Counted from the first letter of the stretch, positions 1 to 8,648 are shown. The stretch is DNA of 64,000 nt from JADJAH01 sp964615795 (GCA_964615795.1 CAZTQR010000004.1:19826-83825), one strand, 5' to 3'. Notes: generated by a model from the sequence alone, not told the origin. Translations and numbers: made by a program.

Positions 1-159
1 AATGTTCCCGACATAGGTAAACTTATTATTGACATCATCCTGTATATCGGAAGGGAAGTAAAATGCAAATGAGAGCAAAGCGGTGAGCGAAAGCGCGGCC
101 AAAAATGTGTAAAAACCGAAGTTTGCCTTTCTGAAAATGAATGGTCCTTTGTTCTGCAA
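1..159 (-). CDS. N-terminal part of a membrane-anchored protein of unknown function (partial)
   Basis: An open frame runs off the left window edge on the minus strand. About 52 codons are visible. Residues roughly 10-35 (FRKANFGFYTFLAALSLTAL and following) form a basic n-region and one hydrophobic helix, then a soluble segment with FYFPSDIQDD. There is no ATG; an in-frame TTG at 157-159 is the best start, after an in-frame stop near 185. A possible -7 element (TATTTTG, minus, 191-197) lies upstream. I do not recognise the family; it could be the first helix of a polytopic protein or a signal-anchor protein. Seen: reading frame and hydrophobic segment. Inferred: that it is a real gene. Confidence 0.45.
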   Translation of the reverse strand, partial: MQNKGPFIFRKANFGFYTFLAALSLTALLSFAFYFPSDIQDDVNNKFTYVGNI

Positions 160-187
160 GTTTCGAGAAAAATTATCTTTGGGTTAT

Positions 188-208
188 GCGCAAAATATTA
201 GTTTGCGC
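188..208. promoter_or_regulatory. Inverted repeat GCGCAAA-N7-TTTGCGC, candidate operator
   Basis: A perfect 7-bp inverted repeat overlaps a putative -7 box (TATTTTG on the minus strand, 191-197) in front of the partial gene at the left edge. The arrangement fits a dimeric repressor site, but only one copy is seen and no regulator is known. Confidence 0.3.
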
Positions 209-333
209 GTTCAAAAGAAAGCTAAAGCATGATGTTTCAATTTGATAAAATTGCAAACATGACCGCCTCAATATTGCAGGCAGTCTGTTACGGATTCAAG
301 TTGCTCAAGATGCCCGCCACACGGCCTTGAAAA

Positions 334-1057
334 TCACTTACTGCCGGCCTTCTCAAACAGCCTGACATTGACTTTGTCTGGCACAACATAAAAGCTCTTT
401 TCAGATACCTGTTTAAAGCCAAGTCCTTGAACGGCACCTTCGATCGAATCGTATCCCTGCTTGTCCATAGAACTGTAATCCAGTATCAGCCAGAATCTGC
501 CGAGCCCCGGTATCTTTCCAAGCGAATCCAACTGCATTCCCAGATTCCAGCCCAGTACGGAAGGAGAGGGCAGTTTATTGTCAGAGTGTCTTGAATGATA
601 GTCTATGGACCAGCCCATGAAATGCGGTTCAACTATTATCTGGTCGCCGGGCATGTACGAGCGCTCGATATAGGATATGACCTTTCTGTAATCATTATTT
701 TTGAACTGATTGGAATAATTGACCGATACCCCGAATGCGCTCACTGCACACACTAAAATGCACAAAATGGCCGCTGTCCTCTTTGAGTAATATCTGTAAG
801 AAAAATATGCGAGCGAAATGAAGAGATACGGTGCAAGTATGCTCAGGTAGCGCGACATTATAATGCTCTGCCTGAATGATACAATTGCGGCAAGCACAAG
901 CGGAATAATGAACAGGGCCACCGCCGCCAGCGCAGGATGCAGTACTTTCGGGCGGGAGTTCACAGTCCTCATGATGCAAAGGAAAAGAAACAGCATTACT
1001 GAGAGCGAAACTACCCGGGAGACGTAAGATACTGCCATGCTTTCATAAGTGTGATAC
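334..1057 (-). CDS. C-terminal part of GT-C family membrane glycosyltransferase (split by assembly gap)
   Basis: This is the distal part of the gene that starts at 1831. The frame is open up to the 10-N gap at 1058-1067 and has no stop upstream of the first Met (1038), so no independent start is needed. About the first 100 residues contain several hydrophobic helices; the last about 130 residues are a soluble domain that includes IEPHFMGWSIDYH-like sequence. A membrane N-terminal half with a soluble C-terminal domain is usual for PMT_2/GT39-type transferases, which move a sugar from a polyprenyl-phosphate carrier on the outer face of the inner membrane. The frame shift relative to the upstream piece (by one base) is explained by the arbitrary gap length. 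The gene ends this minus-strand gene run. Confidence 0.7.
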
Positions 1058-1067
1058 NNNNNNNNNN
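1058..1067. other. Assembly gap (10 N)
   Basis: Ten undetermined bases interrupt the glycosyltransferase gene. The true length is unknown. Confidence 0.98.
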
Positions 1068-1831
1068 ACGCTCAGGAACATATCCTGAAAGTAGGAGAAC
1101 ACTGCGGCCGCAACTTCTCCTGCCGATTGTGAACTTCTCCATGGCTGTCCCTTTAACGCCTGCCCTATCATAATAGGGAGCCAGGGCATGAACATTGCAA
1201 AAGCGAATGCAGGATATTTGAAGAATGGCTTGATTGAACTTCTTCGATCCTCATTTATGATGTATATGTATGCGGCGCAGACAATTTCCGCAATGAGTAT
1301 GAAAAGTGCAAAGTAATGTGTGTACAGCGAAAGGGCTGTTGCAAGGCAGTATATGATGCCGGTCCTGACGTTGGGTGCTTTGAGATATCTTACAAAACTG
1401 TAAACGGATGTGAGAGTAAGAAAAAGGTTGAGATTGAGCATCCTGACTTCCTGCGAATAAAAGATGTTGAGAGGGGACAGGGAATACATCAACAGCACGA
1501 GCGCCGTCTGAGTCTTGTCTGCAAGCAGAAGGAGGGATAACCGCCACAGCAATACCATTGAAGCGAGTGAAAGAACAACGCTGAGCATTCTCATAGAAAG
1601 GACCGAATCAGAAAAGACAAACATCCAGATCTTAAGTACAAAGTAAAACAGCGGTGGGTGAATATCCCCTGAAGTCTCTGCAACTATTCTTATGAACCCT
1701 GACAAAGAAATGTGCCATGAGTAGATCTCATCGAACCAGAGGTTTTTGGTCTCTATGTCATAGACGCGCAGTATTGCGGCAATAAGAAAGATCAGGTAGA
1801 AGTAAAGATCCTCTTTGAAGTGGCGGATCAT
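1068..1831 (-). CDS. N-terminal part of GT-C family membrane glycosyltransferase (PMT_2/GT39-like)
   Basis: Polytopic membrane protein. Residues about 10-30 form the first helix, followed by the first periplasmic loop with LWFDEIYSW, which holds the acidic residue typical of GT-C enzymes, and then DIHPPLFYFVLKIW, a common motif of the PMT_2/ArnT-like group. YSQEVRM follows in a later loop. Such enzymes transfer sugars from lipid-linked donors to lipids or proteins; the acceptor cannot be read from sequence. The start codon overlaps the end of yjbQ by 4 bases (ATGA), so translation is probably coupled. It continues as the 334-1057 fragment across an assembly gap. Confidence 0.75.
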
Positions 1832-2247
1832 TCTCCGATAAGCTGTATAACCAGCCTGCGGTTGCGCGGCCTTTCGTCAAAATCAATTAGAACGATCTGC
1901 TGCCATGTACCGAGCATCAGCGCTGAATCGGTGAAGGGTATGCAGACTGAGGCTCCGACAAGCGAAGCTCTCAGATGCGAATGACCGTTGTTGTCTCCCC
2001 AGGTGTCGTTATGAAAATACCTTGAATAAGCGGGGATCAGCTTGTCCATTAGTTTCGGAAAGTCCTGCATCAGGCCGGGCTCATACTCAATAGTAGTGAC
2101 CGAAGCTGTGGATCCTATAATGAAGACTGTGCAATTTCCGTTCTTGAGTTTGCTGTCGGCCAATTGCCTGCCCGCTATGTCAGTGACATTGACAATCTGG
2201 CAATTGCCTTGCGTTGGCACAATGGTTTCCTTTGTGATTATCTTCAT
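1828..2247 (-). CDS. yjbQ: YjbQ/UPF0047 family protein
   Basis: A 139-residue single-domain protein that matches the YjbQ family (about 130-140 residues). Recognisable parts are VFIIGSTASVTTIEYEPGL, HNDTWGDNNGHSHLRASLVG and GTWQQIVLIDFDERPRNRR, which carry the family's conserved His and Asp residues. Family members have been reported to have weak thiamine-phosphate-synthase activity; the physiological role is unclear. It overlaps coaX upstream and the glycosyltransferase downstream by 4 bases each, so it sits in a translationally coupled trio. Confidence 0.88.
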   Translation of the reverse strand: MKIITKETIVPTQGNCQIVNVTDIAGRQLADSKLKNGNCTVFIIGSTASVTTIEYEPGLMQDFPKLMDKLIPAYSRYFHNDTWGDNNGHSHLRASLVGASVCIPFTDSALMLGTWQQIVLIDFDERPRNRRLVIQLIGE

Positions 2248-2990
2248 GAAGAAATGATAATGTTGATTCCTTTCAGAACAAGAAAAGGGTCACGCAGGTC
2301 TATCAGCTTTGTTCTTTCGAAGATCAACCTGGAATAGCCGCCCGTGCAGCATGTAAATACCTGTCCGAACTCTCTGCCTGCTTCTTCGATAACTCTCTCA
2401 ACTGTGAACAGACTTTGATAAAGGACTCCTGCGCGAATGTTCTCTTCAGTTGTTCCGGTGAATACCGAACCGGGAAATCGCAGTTTCACCTTTGGCAACG
2501 TCGTCTTTGATATCAGTGCGGAGAAAGACGTTCCAATTCCCGGAGAGATCATCCCGCCTGTAAGAGATCCGTTACTGACTATTGTGAATGTTGTTGCGGT
2601 ACCAAAGTCGATAGTCAGTACAACCGGACTGCCGGACAGCATCACAGAGGCTGCTGAACTGCAAAGCCTGTCAGACCCAATGGTCTCAGCATATTTTAGT
2701 TTATAAGGAAGGTTTGATGCAGGGCAGATAAATTCCGTTTCTGCATTGAGAACTTTCCTGATCACGCTTCTGACCGTTCCGCGAAGTCTTTCATCAAGCA
2801 ATGATACACCTGCAACAATCGGCTCCTCTCTGAAATCTCTCCGGCATGCCTTCAGGATCTTCTCAAACTCACTCCGGAACGACTTTTTGTCATAGTCAGA
2901 CCTGCCTGCTTTTTTAAGCTGAAGTGAATTCGGGCTCGACCATGCAGTTTTGATAGCTGAGTTGCCTATGTCAATCAGAAAGTTCTTCAT
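2244..2990 (-). CDS. coaX: Type III pantothenate kinase
   Basis: CoaX phosphorylates pantothenate, the first step of coenzyme A synthesis. The 248-residue length is typical. The ASKHA-fold phosphate-1 motif is DIGNSAIKTAW at the N terminus, IGSDR lies near residue 105, and TIDFGTATTFTIV plus GGMISPGIG follow in the middle of the protein. I chose the ATG at 2990; the frame is open upstream to a TTG at 3029, but that stretch is the hairpin of an intrinsic terminator. No Shine-Dalgarno is visible: eight T residues lie directly before the ATG. The stop overlaps the yjbQ start by 4 bases. Confidence 0.92.
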   Translation of the reverse strand: MKNFLIDIGNSAIKTAWSSPNSLQLKKAGRSDYDKKSFRSEFEKILKACRRDFREEPIVAGVSLLDERLRGTVRSVIRKVLNAETEFICPASNLPYKLKYAETIGSDRLCSSAASVMLSGSPVVLTIDFGTATTFTIVSNGSLTGGMISPGIGTSFSALISKTTLPKVKLRFPGSVFTGTTEENIRAGVLYQSLFTVERVIEEAGREFGQVFTCCTGGYSRLIFERTKLIDLRDPFLVLKGINIIISS

Positions 2991-3026
2991 AAAAAAAATG
3001 CGTAAAAGACGTACATCCTTTACGCA
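2991..3026 (-). terminator. Intrinsic terminator/attenuator abutting the coaX start
   Basis: On the minus strand TGCGTAAA (3019-3026) pairs with TTTACGCA (2999-3006) around a 12-base loop and is followed by eight T (2991-2998) that end exactly at the coaX ATG. It lies 23 bases past the stop of the outer-membrane barrel gene. Confidence 0.75.
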
Positions 3027-3048
3027 CAAAACAGATCCGTTTTAGTTG

Positions 3049-3630
3049 TCAGTGAAAGGGGAACTTCATCCCCGCTGTGATAAGGAAACACGGTATGTTG
3101 CCGGTATTGCTGGCTATCAGTTTGTACTTGCCGTCAACAAAGAAAATGAACGACTTGCTGAAGTTCTTGAATTCAAGGCCCGCGCCTGCAATCAGACTTG
3201 CCTTTGTGAAATTCAGCGTATCGGAGTCATAGAAATTGACTCCAATGCCGAAATCAACATAAGGTGAAACGGGAGTTGAAGTCAGATAGAACTGTGACAC
3301 TACGCCCATTTCGAAATTCGTCTGCTTGTCTGCGTTCCAGTATGTAACCTGAGGCAGAACCGAGACCTGCGAAGCCCGCAGCTCTGCAAGCGCTGTAAAC
3401 GTGAATCCGACCTGCCCGTCAATTGATGCAACTCCGATACCGAAACCGGCGCTTGGACTGATCTTTGGCTTTCTGCTCTTCTTATCCTTATCTTTGTCAC
3501 TTAACTTCATGCTCAGCTTGCCGGGTGAAAGATCATCACCTGCATTTTCCTGTACAGCAAACTGTGAACGCGAATCTGCCGGAACCCACAACAAACCAAG
3601 AACAAATACCAAAGCAATTAGTCTTTTCAA
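3049..3630 (-). CDS. Outer-membrane beta-barrel protein, uncharacterised
   Basis: 193 residues. Residues 1-22 (MKRLIALVFVLGLLWVPADS) form a Sec signal peptide. A short, highly charged Lys/Asp stretch (KLSDKDKDKKSRKPK) follows near residue 45. The rest alternates hydrophobic and polar residues in beta-strand fashion (FGIGVASIDGQVGFTFTALA; VSPYVDFGIGVNFY; IAGAGLEFK) and ends in a Phe-rich strand (GMKFPFH), as barrel proteins do. This suggests a small eight-strand-type outer-membrane barrel; function unknown. It follows the nuclease gene by 24 bases and is separated from coaX by a terminator. Confidence 0.65.
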   Translation of the reverse strand: MKRLIALVFVLGLLWVPADSRSQFAVQENAGDDLSPGKLSMKLSDKDKDKKSRKPKISPSAGFGIGVASIDGQVGFTFTALAELRASQVSVLPQVTYWNADKQTNFEMGVVSQFYLTSTPVSPYVDFGIGVNFYDSDTLNFTKASLIAGAGLEFKNFSKSFIFFVDGKYKLIASNTGNIPCFLITAGMKFPFH

Positions 3631-3654
3631 TCTGATCTTTTTTAGATGAATGAA

Positions 3655-4299
3655 TTAGTTTAGGTTCGAGATCTCAAGCTTTTTTATTTCATCGCGAAGC
3701 TGTGCCGCTTTTTCGTAATCCTCGTTTGTCAGCGCCTCTTCCAGCTCTCCCTTGAGCTGAAGAAGCTTTCTTTCTTTAACAGAAAGGTCCTTTGTAAGAT
3801 CTTCAGGCTTTTCCTCTTCGTCCTGACCCGGAATCTCACCGGCTTGCTGTTCCTGCTTCGGAAGAACCTGTTCTTCAAACTCCGGCTCAAATCCGATCTC
3901 ATCCATTATCTCGGAACTTACATAGATCGGGGATGAAAACTTAAGTGCGAGAGCAATTGCGTCCGAAGGCCGGGCATCAATTTCTTCAATATCGGAGGAG
4001 TCGAATTTTATCTTTGCATAGAACGTCGAATCTTTAAGTTCATTGATGATAACGTGGCTTACAGAATATCCGAATATCTCAATTACCTCCCTGAGAAGGT
4101 CATGAGTCAGAGGCCTCGGGGGCTTTATTCCTTCAAGTTCAAGAGCGATTGACTGCGCTTCAAACTGGCCGATGATAATTGGCAGTCTTCTCGTTCCCGA
4201 CACTTCTTTGAGAATGATGGCGTATCCTCCGCCGCTCATAGAAGGCGTCAGCGAAAGTCCGAAGATGTCAACCTGTATGTTTTCATTTGAATAATCCAT
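3655..4299 (-). CDS. Bifunctional nuclease family protein (DUF151) with C-terminal UVR motif
   Basis: Residues 1 to about 140 match the bifunctional nuclease (BFN/DUF151) domain: LPIIIGQFEAQSIALELEG, RPLTHDLL and DARPSDAIALALKF are the family's signature blocks. After an acidic, Gln-rich linker (residues about 140-170) the last 40 residues (LKGELEEALTNEDYEKAAQL) form a UVR (UvrB/UvrC) helical motif, a common architecture in Bacteroidota and Chlorobi relatives. Plant BFN enzymes degrade DNA and RNA; bacterial roles are largely unknown. It lies 60 bases after etfA and 24 before the barrel gene, all on the same strand. Confidence 0.85.
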   Translation of the reverse strand: MDYSNENIQVDIFGLSLTPSMSGGGYAIILKEVSGTRRLPIIIGQFEAQSIALELEGIKPPRPLTHDLLREVIEIFGYSVSHVIINELKDSTFYAKIKFDSSDIEEIDARPSDAIALALKFSSPIYVSSEIMDEIGFEPEFEEQVLPKQEQQAGEIPGQDEEEKPEDLTKDLSVKERKLLQLKGELEEALTNEDYEKAAQLRDEIKKLEISNLN

Positions 4300-4359
4300 T
4301 TGCGGTCTTATCCGGCGTACCGGCTCGTAAATTCTTGGTTTGTGATTTGTCCTGATTGC

Positions 4360-5373
4360 TTATTGAGACACCACTCTCTTCATTTCATCGGTCAGGGCAG
4401 GAAGTATTTCAAAGACATCTCCCACAATTCCGTAGTTTGCAACCTGAAAAATCGGTGCATCCTTGTCTTTATTTATGGCCACTATGCATTTTGATGATGA
4501 CATGCCCGCAAGGTGCTGAATTGCCCCGCTTATTCCGCAGGCAATGTAAAGGCTCGGCGAAACCGTCTTTCCCGTCTGCCCCACCTGCTCTGAGTGCGGC
4601 CTCCAGCCGGCATCAACAACTGCCCTTGATGCGCCCGTGGCAGCGCCGATCGCCGCTGCAAGATCTTCAACAAGCTTGAAGTTCTCCGGTGCTTTAAGTC
4701 CTCTGCCTCCGGATACGATCCTGTCGGCCTCGGCTACATCAAGCTTCTCTGAACTGACCACTACTTCATTTACAACCACTCCGAAATCCTGTGCACCGAT
4801 TCCCAGTTCATCGGGTGAGAGCGCTGTCAGTTCTACATTTCCGCCTTCCGAAATTTCCGGTTTTAATACGTTCGGGCGAATTGTAATTACGAGCTTCGCA
4901 GAATCGGAATTTATCGTGACAATGCTCTTTCCTGCATAAACGGGACGCGATGCAGTGATCTTACCGTCAGTAACGCTAAGTGAAATGCAGTCATTGAATA
5001 CTGCTGAACCCGTTGAGACTGCAACCCTGCCGGAAAGTTCCTTGCCGAGAGAGGTTGCAGACATGATTATTACATCCGCGTTTTCCTTCTCAGCAAACTT
5101 GCTTATTACTTTTGCAAATGCTGTAGGGGAGTACCTGAGATCTGCAGAACCGCTTTTTGAATTAAGGTCCTTCAGCCCTACTGCCGTAAGTTTCACAGCG
5201 CCATACTTTGCGAGTCTGTCGGCCTGTTCCTGACTGATGTCGCCGATTGTCAGCACAGTCATTTCGCATCCGCACTCTTTCGAAAGCTTTGATGCTTCCG
5301 ATACAACCTCGAATGCAGAGTTCTTAAAATTGCCTTCTTTCAGTTCGGCAAATGCTAATATCTTATTTGGCAT
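4360..5373 (-). CDS. etfA: Electron transfer flavoprotein subunit alpha
   Basis: 337 residues, the usual length. The N-terminal Rossmann-like domain (residues 1-190) packs against EtfB; the C-terminal FAD-binding domain carries VSGGRGLK, SRAVVDAGWRPHSEQVGQTG and ACGISGAIQHLAGM, the diagnostic FAD site. With EtfB it passes electrons from acyl-CoA dehydrogenases to ETF-quinone oxidoreductase in beta-oxidation. It follows etfB by 21 bases, so the two are co-transcribed. A matching acyl-CoA dehydrogenase and thiolase pathway is encoded near 44.5-47.7 kb. Confidence 0.95.
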   Translation of the reverse strand: MPNKILAFAELKEGNFKNSAFEVVSEASKLSKECGCEMTVLTIGDISQEQADRLAKYGAVKLTAVGLKDLNSKSGSADLRYSPTAFAKVISKFAEKENADVIIMSATSLGKELSGRVAVSTGSAVFNDCISLSVTDGKITASRPVYAGKSIVTINSDSAKLVITIRPNVLKPEISEGGNVELTALSPDELGIGAQDFGVVVNEVVVSSEKLDVAEADRIVSGGRGLKAPENFKLVEDLAAAIGAATGASRAVVDAGWRPHSEQVGQTGKTVSPSLYIACGISGAIQHLAGMSSSKCIVAINKDKDAPIFQVANYGIVGDVFEILPALTDEMKRVVSQ

Positions 5374-5394
5374 GAATTCTTCCTGTTGTTTAGA

Positions 5395-6144
5395 TTAGAT
5401 TACCTTTGCTTCTTCTCTCAAAAGCTTCACCAGCTCAGCAACATCATCCTTGCCGTTGCTGAATATCTTTCCTGCAGATTTTGCAGGAGGAAGCTTCATT
5501 TCGACTGTCTTCACGATATTTCCGTTGTATGTTGCACCGATCTCTTCAACGGGCTTTGACTTTGCAGCCATTATGCTTTTCAGATTGGGATATCTTGGCT
5601 CATTTATTCCTTTCTGAACGCCGATTATCGCCGGCATTGAAAGCTGAAGCACTTCTTTGCCGCCTTCAATTTCCCTTTCCGCGGTCAGGCTCGTTCCGCT
5701 AATGTCAAGCTTCACCACAACGCTTGTCGAAGGCATTCCCGTCATTTCCGAGATCATTGACGGTAAGAGAAGCCCGTCAAAATCGATCGACTGCTTTCCC
5801 ATAAGTACAAGGTCGGGGTTTTGCGATTTTATGTAATCGGCAAGATTCCTGGCGGCTGAGTATGAATCAAATTCCGCAGAATCCGTCTTGATAAGAACAC
5901 CTTTGTCTGCGCCCATCTGAAAAGCCTTTTTTATAGCATCTTTTGCCTTGTCGGTGCCGAAAGACAAAGCAATCACTTCGCCACCGTTCTTCTCACGCAG
6001 TTGCAGGGCCTCTTCCACGGCAAATTCGTCATATGGATTGAGAATGTAGCTGACACCGCTGTCATCAATTGACATGCCGTTGCCGGAGATCTTCACCTTT
6101 GTTGTACTGTCGGGAACTAATGATACACAAACAATTATCTTCAT
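5395..6144 (-). CDS. etfB: Electron transfer flavoprotein subunit beta
   Basis: 249 residues, matching EtfB. MKIIVCVSLVPD, YILNPYDEFAVEEALQLRE and the adenine-nucleotide loop region VLMGKQSIDFD are typical, as is MPSTSVVVKLDI followed by EREIEGG. EtfB binds AMP and forms the heterodimer with EtfA. It is the first gene of a minus-strand run that probably continues through etfA and the BFN nuclease to the barrel gene. A promoter candidate lies about 37 bases upstream of the ATG. Confidence 0.95.
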   Translation of the reverse strand: MKIIVCVSLVPDSTTKVKISGNGMSIDDSGVSYILNPYDEFAVEEALQLREKNGGEVIALSFGTDKAKDAIKKAFQMGADKGVLIKTDSAEFDSYSAARNLADYIKSQNPDLVLMGKQSIDFDGLLLPSMISEMTGMPSTSVVVKLDISGTSLTAEREIEGGKEVLQLSMPAIIGVQKGINEPRYPNLKSIMAAKSKPVEEIGATYNGNIVKTVEMKLPPAKSAGKIFSNGKDDVAELVKLLREEAKVI

Positions 6145-6180
6145 TATTATGCTGGAGAGATTTTTTGAATTTGAATCTTA

Positions 6181-6211
6181 GAAATTTAATTTCATCGAAT
6201 CCCAAAATCAA
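6181..6211 (-). promoter_or_regulatory. Promoter candidate for etfBA
   Basis: On the minus strand TTG (6209-6211), a 20-base spacer and TAAATTTC (6181-6188). It matches the TTG-N20-TAnnTTTG pattern seen at other starts except for the last base. Confidence 0.55.
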
Positions 6212-6326
6212 TTTAGTATTTTGTCACTATTGCCGATGATTGCAGATATTTGCCTGAAGTATGGCGGTCAGTTGCAATATTGACCGATCCGGAATTTTGA
6301 ATTTTGTGTTTGCAGTGGCTTTACCA

Positions 6327-6351
6327 ATTTCTGCTATGCAACCACAGAAAT
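6327..6351. promoter_or_regulatory. Inverted repeat upstream of the tRNA promoter
   Basis: ATTTCTG (6327-6333) and CAGAAAT (6345-6351) form a perfect 7-bp inverted repeat with an 11-base spacer, ending 3 bases before the -33 TTTG. It could be a binding site or chance. Confidence 0.25.
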
Positions 6352-6354
6352 GGC

Positions 6355-6385
6355 TTTGCCGTGTGAACCAATTTTCCTATATTTG
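6355..6385 (+). promoter_or_regulatory. Consensus Bacteroidota-type promoter of the initiator tRNA
   Basis: TTTG (6355-6358), exactly 19 bases, then TATATTTG (6378-6385): a perfect match to the known Bacteroidota primary-sigma consensus TTTG-N19-TAnnTTTG. The tRNA starts five bases later. Confidence 0.85.
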
Positions 6386-6390
6386 CATAT

Positions 6391-6466
<76 letters not shown>

Positions 6467-6477
6467 AAGTTCATCCG

Positions 6478-6509
6478 AGGCTTCCTGAAGAATTCAGGAA
6501 GCCTTTTTT
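6478..6509 (+). terminator. Intrinsic terminator of the tRNA gene
   Basis: Perfect stem AGGCTTCCTGA / TCAGGAAGCCT followed by a run of T, 12 bases after the tRNA 3' end. Confidence 0.9.
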
Positions 6510-6576
6510 ATTTCCTTAAACCTTCTCCAAACAGGTTTGTCTTACTTCCAAACACTAACTAAAACCCATAATAATA

Positions 6577-6960
6577 ATGAAGACAGTAATGTTGATCGCT
6601 GTGTTGCTGATGACCTTCCTTGCAGGCAGCTTGTACGCACAGCAGGAAGGCAGGCCGCACAAAACTCCGGAAGAATTTGCCAAGCACAGGTCTGACATGC
6701 TGAAAACGGAACTTCAGCTGTCGGATGACCAATACAAGCAGGTTTACAGCATATTCCTTGAGGAATCTCAGAGAATTGAAAATGAGCGTGATAAGATCGG
6801 CGGCCTGGACAAAGACCAAAGGAATGCCTTTCGTGAGAGAAACAGGGAACAGCTTATTGAAAAAATGAAAGGTGTACTTACAAAGGAACAACTTGAGAAG
6901 TTCAGCGAAAGGTCCCGCCATAAACACGAAGGCATGAAAGGCGGCAAGTCAGACAAGTGA
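6577..6960 (+). CDS. Spy/CpxP-like periplasmic protein
   Basis: 127 residues. Signal peptide at residues 1-21 (MKTVMLIAVLLMTFLAGSLY, cleaved after AQ region). The mature part is almost entirely charged helix: LQLSDDQYKQVYSIF, followed by a long Glu/Lys/Arg helix and VLTKEQLEKFSE. LTxxQ-type repeats of this kind characterise the Spy/CpxP (LTXXQ) fold and similar DUF-type proteins of Bacteroidota, which act as periplasmic chaperones or stress sensors. The C terminus is Lys/Gly-rich. It is monocistronic, between the tRNA terminator and a convergent gene. Family assignment is by general pattern; function is inferred. Confidence 0.7.
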   Translation: MKTVMLIAVLLMTFLAGSLYAQQEGRPHKTPEEFAKHRSDMLKTELQLSDDQYKQVYSIFLEESQRIENERDKIGGLDKDQRNAFRERNREQLIEKMKGVLTKEQLEKFSERSRHKHEGMKGGKSDK

Positions 6961-6992
6961 TTCAGTGAGCCGGCTAAGAACCGGCTCATATT

Positions 6993-8501
6993 CTATACAG
7001 CTTTCTTGCCCGCCTTGAGCTTTTCCTGCTGTATCTTTTCAAGGATCCATTCCTTGTTAAGCGTGTTCTTCGACTTCCTGACCTTGTCTTCCAGATACAA
7101 CAAGCTTATGTTCCTTGTGGATATCTTATGCAGGATGAGTTTGTTCACAAAGCTGATGAAGTGTGAATGCATCACCCGCTTATTGTCTGAAACCAGAACA
7201 TTGTTGTTGATGAAGTGTTTGTAGGTATCAATCACGGACAATGCGGAATCGTACTGTCCCAGTTCGTAGTAGATCTTCAGCGAGAGGTTTTTCATATCCA
7301 GCTTGTATATGAACTGGTCAAAGCGGATCTTATTTAACAAATCCAGGGCCTTACCGTAATCGCCCCTTTCAAATGACAGAAGTGAATAGCTGTAATTCTC
7401 TACATTGGCGATCTGATTAGGATTGAGCTTTGATGTGAACTCCATTATGAACTCCTCCATCTTGTCGAGCTTTTTAAGCGAAATGCAGTTGTAGAGGTAG
7501 TTTCTGTAGAGATCAAAAGGAATATAATTTACGGATTCAGTCTTGTAATAGCCCTTTCCTATGATTTCTGTCAGAATTTCGAAAATTTCCACGTCTATAT
7601 TGAAGCTTGTAACTGCCCCGGAGTTCTTCTTAATTACGCAGTAATCCATGAGCCTGGCAAAAAGGAAGTGATTGTCAACCAGCGAAAACTCACCGGCATT
7701 TGCGATAAGGAATTTCTTTAGTTCAAAATAGAATTTGTCCTGATCGAAGTTTATGTAAGTGAGAAGGAGTTTGTAATAGGCTTCCACGATTGAAAGCCTT
7801 AGCTCCGAGTTTTCCTTGATGAATCTGACAATTGCGGCAAAGTCAAAGAGCTTCATGAAATCAGTCACCGTCTTCATATTGCCGGAGATGTTGTATGTCC
7901 GAGAGTATTTCAGCAGATTGTCATTGTGCTTTACGGATTCGATAACAAAATAGCTGATCATGAATATGATTCCGTTTACCAGCTTTTTTGATTCAGATTC
8001 CACAAATGATTTCTTAAGCACCCTGGCCGACTGAAGGTTCATGTAGAACTGATCGGTCTGTGTCCTGAATTTGCTCAGAAAATATGCACTGCTGATCTCC
8101 TTGTCCAGCCCGAGTTGCCTGTCGGTTTGCCTTATCCTTTCATCGAAAATCTTCGCAAGACCTCTTTGGGCAAGTTCGTCCGTAAGGAAGAAGCTTGAGT
8201 CAACCTCATTTTTCCTGAATGACTCCAGTTTCAGAAATGTCAGAGCCGCCTGCTGGAGATCCGACATAAGGTTTCGGAAAGTAGAATCATTGTAATTGTT
8301 GTTCTTGTATATCTTCTCAAAGAGTTTCTCCTTTGTCAGATTCTTATGGTCATACTCGGGATGAAAGGTCCTGAGTACTTCAAAAAGACGGAACAGAGTG
8401 TTTCGGTTATTGAAATAAGGCGATTTCAGGAACTTGCCAAACTTCATCATTTCCTTGTCTGCAAGGGTCCTGAAAAGGTCAAAAAGTGAATGTGTATACA
8501 T
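6993..8501 (-). CDS. Large helical protein of unknown function, conserved in Ignavibacteria relatives
   Basis: 502 residues, no signal peptide and no membrane helix, so probably cytoplasmic. It is strongly alpha-helical with many Phe, Tyr, Leu and Lys residues. The N terminus has LADKEMMKFGKFLKSPYFNN, a motif I associate with a lineage-specific family of unknown function. The C-terminal half (about residues 340-480: NYSYSLLSFERGDYGKALDL, YYELGQYDSALSVIDTYK) looks like degenerate TPR helices, which suggests a protein-interaction role. It is single-gene and carries a near-consensus promoter 54 bases upstream. I cannot assign a function. Confidence 0.7.
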   Translation of the reverse strand: MYTHSLFDLFRTLADKEMMKFGKFLKSPYFNNRNTLFRLFEVLRTFHPEYDHKNLTKEKLFEKIYKNNNYNDSTFRNLMSDLQQAALTFLKLESFRKNEVDSSFFLTDELAQRGLAKIFDERIRQTDRQLGLDKEISSAYFLSKFRTQTDQFYMNLQSARVLKKSFVESESKKLVNGIIFMISYFVIESVKHNDNLLKYSRTYNISGNMKTVTDFMKLFDFAAIVRFIKENSELRLSIVEAYYKLLLTYINFDQDKFYFELKKFLIANAGEFSLVDNHFLFARLMDYCVIKKNSGAVTSFNIDVEIFEILTEIIGKGYYKTESVNYIPFDLYRNYLYNCISLKKLDKMEEFIMEFTSKLNPNQIANVENYSYSLLSFERGDYGKALDLLNKIRFDQFIYKLDMKNLSLKIYYELGQYDSALSVIDTYKHFINNNVLVSDNKRVMHSHFISFVNKLILHKISTRNISLLYLEDKVRKSKNTLNKEWILEKIQQEKLKAGKKAV

Positions 8502-8554
8502 TTTTAATCTTCCGCAATTTGCAAAAATTACGACAAATGGTATCGTAAAGTACT

Positions 8555-8585
8555 CAAATTTAATGCCTTAAATGCACAAAATCAA
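8555..8585 (-). promoter_or_regulatory. Promoter candidate for the 502-residue protein gene
   Basis: On the minus strand TTG (8583-8585), 20 bases, TAAATTTG (8555-8562), a full match to TAnnTTTG. Confidence 0.65.
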
Positions 8586-8648
8586 CACTATTTAAGGGGT
8601 TGTCACGGAATGCCGGGAAAAAATCTGCGACAAAGTTAAAAAAATTTC

